From: Calditrichia bacterium
GTDB lineage: Bacteria > Calditrichota > Calditrichia > RBG-13-44-9 > J075
Assembly: GCA_028284905.1 (NCBI GenBank)
Contig: JANQQU010000085.1
Location: forward strand, 124,001 to 188,000
Reading direction: 5' to 3'
DNA length: 64,000 nt
The translations under genes were made by a program, and so were the position numbers. Numbering within the stretch: the stretch's first letter is position 1; each line of letters opens with the position of its first letter. A model generated the notes under the pieces. The model worked only from the letters and a program-made list of their open reading frames with translations, made no database searches and was not told where the DNA came from. Below are positions 61,455-64,000 of this stretch, in pieces.

Positions 61455-62590
61455 TGCGCGATCTGTTAATCTATTTGTTGGACACAGAGTATGCCGAGCA
61501 TATTCGTTACCTGTTTTCCGGCGAATCTTATAAAATTACCATTATCGAAAACCTCGAGGATGTCGTTGAGGCTTGCCAGCAGGAATTATTCGACCTGGCA
61601 ATGGTTTGGCCGGCGAGTGTGGAGAAAACGGTTAATTTCCTCACCCTGATGGAAACCAGCCTCTTTAATTACGTGCCGGTCATTGCGGTGACTCCCGAAG
61701 ACGAGGCTTTGGCACCCTATTATAAGCTACAGCTGGTAGAATTGATGAAGCTGCCGGTAGAGAAAGTAGAATTCCTCAATATCCTCGATAGCGTGCTTCT
61801 CGACGTCGAAACGGAATCCACTGTGGTTGAGGGAATGAACTGGCAGGGAAGTCTGGAAGAATATAATCTGATCGATCTTATTCAAATGGTCGAAACCGGT
61901 GGGCGAGATGCGGAATTGACTATCACGGAAAATGATATCAGCGCCTCCGTCTTTTTTCATCAGGGACAATTAATCAGCGCCCGGCTGGATTCTTTACAGG
62001 GATTGGATGCGCTCAAGAAACTGATTTTCTGGCCGCGCGGGCATTTCCAAACCAAGTTAACCGAATTAGGATCCAGCAAGGATGAAATCGGTACCAGCAA
62101 TGCCGATATCCTGATGGTGCTGATGGAATCCCTGGTAAAACAGGAACAGCTCTATCAGGGACTGCCGGAGCCATTCGATGAGATTCTCCGAAATCCATTG
62201 GAAACCGTTGAGGAAATGACACCGTTGCAACATCGGATTTCCGAGTGTTGCCAGCGCCCGTTAACAGTATGGGAATTGCTGATGACCCTGACGGATAGTA
62301 ATGAAGACATTATGCTTGAGCTTAAGATAATGATGCAAATGGAGTTGATCGGTTACCGCTCGGAAGTCGAGAAACTGGTGCGCGATCATGAGGAACAGTC
62401 CGGTATCGAAAAATTCTTCTCTTCCATTTCTTCCATGTTTAAAAAGAAAGATGCGGCAGAAGAAGGATACTATTTTTATGATGAGATGAATGGCGAATAT
62501 CTCACCCCGAAATTAGAAGTCAATCCATTAAAATTGCATCGCCGCGAATTAGAGAAAATCACAAAAAAACTTGAAGAACTTGCGGAATGA
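61454..62590 (+). CDS. Pseudo-receiver / PATAN (DUF4388) protein
   Basis: A 378-residue protein. Residues ~1-115 form a receiver-like domain whose phosphosite reads 'FDLAMVWPASV', so it cannot be phosphorylated in the usual way. Residues ~125-235 are a clear DUF4388/PATAN domain ('WQGSLEEYNLIDLIQMVETG', 'ASVFFHQGQLISARLDSLQG', 'LIFWPRGHFQTKL'). The C-terminal part (~255-378) is helical, with a possible winged-helix ('TVWELLMTLTDSNEDIMLEL'). Its ATG overlaps the previous stop (TAATG) and its end overlaps the next start (ATGA). PATAN domains in cyanobacterial PatA-type regulators act in phototaxis and pilus control. Confidence 0.78.
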   Translation: MRDLLIYLLDTEYAEHIRYLFSGESYKITIIENLEDVVEACQQELFDLAMVWPASVEKTVNFLTLMETSLFNYVPVIAVTPEDEALAPYYKLQLVELMKLPVEKVEFLNILDSVLLDVETESTVVEGMNWQGSLEEYNLIDLIQMVETGGRDAELTITENDISASVFFHQGQLISARLDSLQGLDALKKLIFWPRGHFQTKLTELGSSKDEIGTSNADILMVLMESLVKQEQLYQGLPEPFDEILRNPLETVEEMTPLQHRISECCQRPLTVWELLMTLTDSNEDIMLELKIMMQMELIGYRSEVEKLVRDHEEQSGIEKFFSSISSMFKKKDAAEEGYYFYDEMNGEYLTPKLEVNPLKLHRRELEKITKKLEELAE

Positions 62591-63066
62591 AAATCGTAGA
62601 AACAGCAGTTTGGACGCATAATCAGAACCTTTTTGAAGAATTAAGCCAACGTTTGCCATTGGATAAAACTTCAGTTATGAATATAGATGTGCATCGTTTT
62701 GAAATCGATGATGAGCTGGTGGTATTGATGTATGAATTCCGCAATGGCGTTAAATATCCTCCGGAATTACTTGACCATCTCGAACATCATTTGGCCGGTT
62801 TGCTGATCGTAACGGAAAGTAAGAACGCGCTTGAGATTGCCGAAACGCCGGAAGATGTAGATAAGCTGGCAGAAAAGTTGGTTGACAAGCCGACGGTAAT
62901 GGCGGTGAAACTTGCACCGGGAAAAATATCCGCAATGAATGGTGCGATTAGCGAAGATGGATTTTATCTTTCTCCGCGGGGACGTATAGCATTCTGGCAT
63001 CCGGAAGCCGGGGATTCCACCCTGAAAGTTTGGGAAATGATCTGGAAATCCTTGCAGGTATCCTGA
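62587..63066 (+). CDS. Hypothetical protein, degenerate MglA-like GTPase fold
   Basis: A 159-residue protein. It follows the strand order of small MglA/COG2229-type GTPases ('VMNIDVHRFEIDDELVVLMY', 'HLAGLLIVTESKNALEIAE', 'DKPTVMAVKLAPGK'), but the P-loop region reads 'ETAVWTHNQNLFEEL', with no GxxxxGK, and the NKxD site is absent. Nucleotide binding is thus unlikely. It is coupled to the PATAN protein by a 4-bp ATGA overlap and is the last gene of the operon; a GGGAA/TTCCC hairpin near 63075 follows. The fold call is by eye and tentative. Confidence 0.6.
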   Translation: MKIVETAVWTHNQNLFEELSQRLPLDKTSVMNIDVHRFEIDDELVVLMYEFRNGVKYPPELLDHLEHHLAGLLIVTESKNALEIAETPEDVDKLAEKLVDKPTVMAVKLAPGKISAMNGAISEDGFYLSPRGRIAFWHPEAGDSTLKVWEMIWKSLQVS

Positions 63067-63106
63067 TTCGTCTTAGGGGAAAATAATTCCCTTTCACCCA
63101 CCGAAA

Positions 63107-64000
63107 TTATTCTTTCAATAATCCCTGGAAAATTTTATACCGTGGATCGCTGCTGTTTGCCGGTACGCGTTTCAGGGTTTCCCGTGCCAGCGTTTTCTTC
63201 CCGGTCTGTAAGTATACCCTGGTGAGGTCCAGGAGCATATTGGCATCTGCTGGCAGCTGATTGATGAGCCGTTCCAGCAACGTGCCGGCGTCCGGGAAAT
63301 TCTCCTGTTTTAGGTAGATGCGCGACAATAAAAACATCGCGGAAGTGTGCCAGGGGTGAATCGCCAAAGTATGCTGCCAGGCATCGATTGCTGCAAGTGT
63401 GTCCTGGTTGGCCAGATGAATTTTCCCCCGATAGAATGCCGGTGGATTTACTTCAGGATCAAGGTGATATAAAGATTCTTCGGTAGTCTTTAATAGATTA
63501 ATTGCTGCTGACGGGGATGCATCGCTGCTGCTGATCGCTGCTTTTATATTTGATTCCATCTCCCAATGATTAAATATATTTAACATAATAACACCGGAAA
63601 GCAGTATTCCTGTGCCGCACATAAGCCGAAAAATTTTTCGATTCAGCACTTTTGCCGGATGAAATATTCGGTAATAATTTACGCTGATAATCGCAAAGTT
63701 AAGCATGATAATCGTCATGTGAACCATGCGCTCTTTCGGGTAGGAAAATAAAGCAATAACCAGAAATATCGCTATTGATAGCAGTTGTAGTAGGGTTAAG
63801 AGTCTGGTCTTCTGATCTGTTTCATGGGATAACAGCCTGATGCAATAGTAAATAATCAATAGAAAAATAAGCAAATAACAGACGATGCCAGCAATGCCAC
63901 TTTCCGCCATTACCCAAAGGTAATCGTTATGGGGGCGAAGTGCATGACCAATATTGGCAGGATTGCTATCCCGGTAAAGCCCGTACGCCGGGGCAAAAAT
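63107..64000 (-). CDS. O-antigen ligase-like membrane protein with C-terminal TPR (5' end outside window)
   Basis: The frame is open through the right edge of the window, so only the C-terminal 297 residues are seen. Just upstream of the first in-window Met it reads 'LRPHNDYLWVMAESG', the conserved periplasmic-loop/active-site signature of the Wzy/O-antigen ligase (WaaL) family, followed by about four membrane helices. Residues from ~145 of the visible part are TPR repeats ('GKIHLANQDTLAAIDAWQHT', 'MFLLSRIYLKQENFPDAGTL'). It is expected to polymerise or ligate surface glycans at the periplasmic face. Confidence 0.82.
   Translation of the reverse strand: MFAPAYGLYRDSNPANIGHALRPHNDYLWVMAESGIAGIVCYLLIFLLIIYYCIRLLSHETDQKTRLLTLLQLLSIAIFLVIALFSYPKERMVHMTIIMLNFAIISVNYYRIFHPAKVLNRKIFRLMCGTGILLSGVIMLNIFNHWEMESNIKAAISSSDASPSAAINLLKTTEESLYHLDPEVNPPAFYRGKIHLANQDTLAAIDAWQHTLAIHPWHTSAMFLLSRIYLKQENFPDAGTLLERLINQLPADANMLLDLTRVYLQTGKKTLARETLKRVPANSSDPRYKIFQGLLKE

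Noticed and set aside
1-64000. tRNA, rRNA and CRISPR arrays
   Set aside because: No T-loop-like GGTTCGAATCC context with a matching cloverleaf, no rRNA conserved stretches, and no regularly spaced direct repeats were seen by eye; a covariance-model scan was not possible.

Overview
The window reads as chromosomal DNA of a Gram-negative bacterium of the FCB (Fibrobacterota-Chlorobiota-Bacteroidota) neighbourhood. Calditrichota, KSB1, Ignavibacteria or Marinimicrobia-like lineages fit best, but the sequence alone does not fix the phylum. Grounds: a Type IX secretion C-terminal sorting domain (NYPNPFNPST motif) on a secreted dehydrogenase, DUF2723 and DUF4837 proteins, many lipoproteins, DUF4388 (PATAN) proteins, frequent TTG/GTG starts with clear Shine-Dalgarno sites, and moderate GC. 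Both edges cut genes: an amidohydrolase on the left and an O-antigen ligase-like protein on the right. No rRNA, tRNA or CRISPR array was seen.

Layout. 1-4.3 kb: amidohydrolase, DUF523, a THUMP-type RNA methyltransferase, and an ECF sigma / zinc-finger anti-sigma pair. 4.5-7.4 kb: a sigma-54 activator with a receiver-like but phosphosite-less N-terminus, followed by a GspE/PilB-type ATPase. 7.5-8.4 kb: a small mobile scar. A Phd-type antitoxin is followed by a gutted PIN toxin, which is interrupted by a 510-bp element with a truncated REP-associated (HUH/Y1) transposase between two 28-bp palindromes. 8.5-22 kb: a mostly co-directional block with two DUF2723 glycosyltransferase-like paralogues around a GT2 enzyme, a UPF0104-type membrane protein, a DUF4837 lipoprotein, purE, a PfkB kinase, an RmlD-like reductase, a dolichol-phosphate-mannose-synthase-like GT2, accA and a Trm112-like protein, closed by a good terminator. 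22-27 kb (minus): a tightly overlapping polysaccharide operon (GT4, Wzx flippase, deacetylase, GT4). 27-30 kb: a LysM-rich lytic transglycosylase.

30-35.2 kb (minus): a soluble TPR histidine kinase, two methyltransferases, an OsmC protein and an unknown Rossmann-like protein. 35.4-39.3 kb (plus): an ECF sigma / membrane anti-sigma / CnrX- or Spy-like sensor trio, then YHYH, MORN and SCO proteins, suggesting envelope metal (perhaps copper) homeostasis. 39-54 kb: mixed metabolism and repair genes (ROK kinase, T9SS-exported sugar dehydrogenase, a TerB-like/acyl-CoA oxidase fusion, DinB, DoxX, MsrAB, Ada/Ogt, SDR, sulfurtransferase). 54-63 kb: a lipoprotein with an extracellular solute-binding domain, an NtrB-like sensor kinase, an NtrC-like regulator, and a three-gene operon of pseudo-receivers, PATAN domains and degenerate MglA-like GTPase domains.

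The most unusual items are: (i) the 59.9-63.1 kb operon, where both receiver domains lack the phospho-acceptor Asp and both GTPase-like domains lack intact nucleotide-binding motifs; (ii) the REP-like palindrome element inside the PIN gene; (iii) a set of intergenic inverted repeats built from iterated 7-9 nt words. All functional assignments rest on motif recognition by eye; no database search was run.
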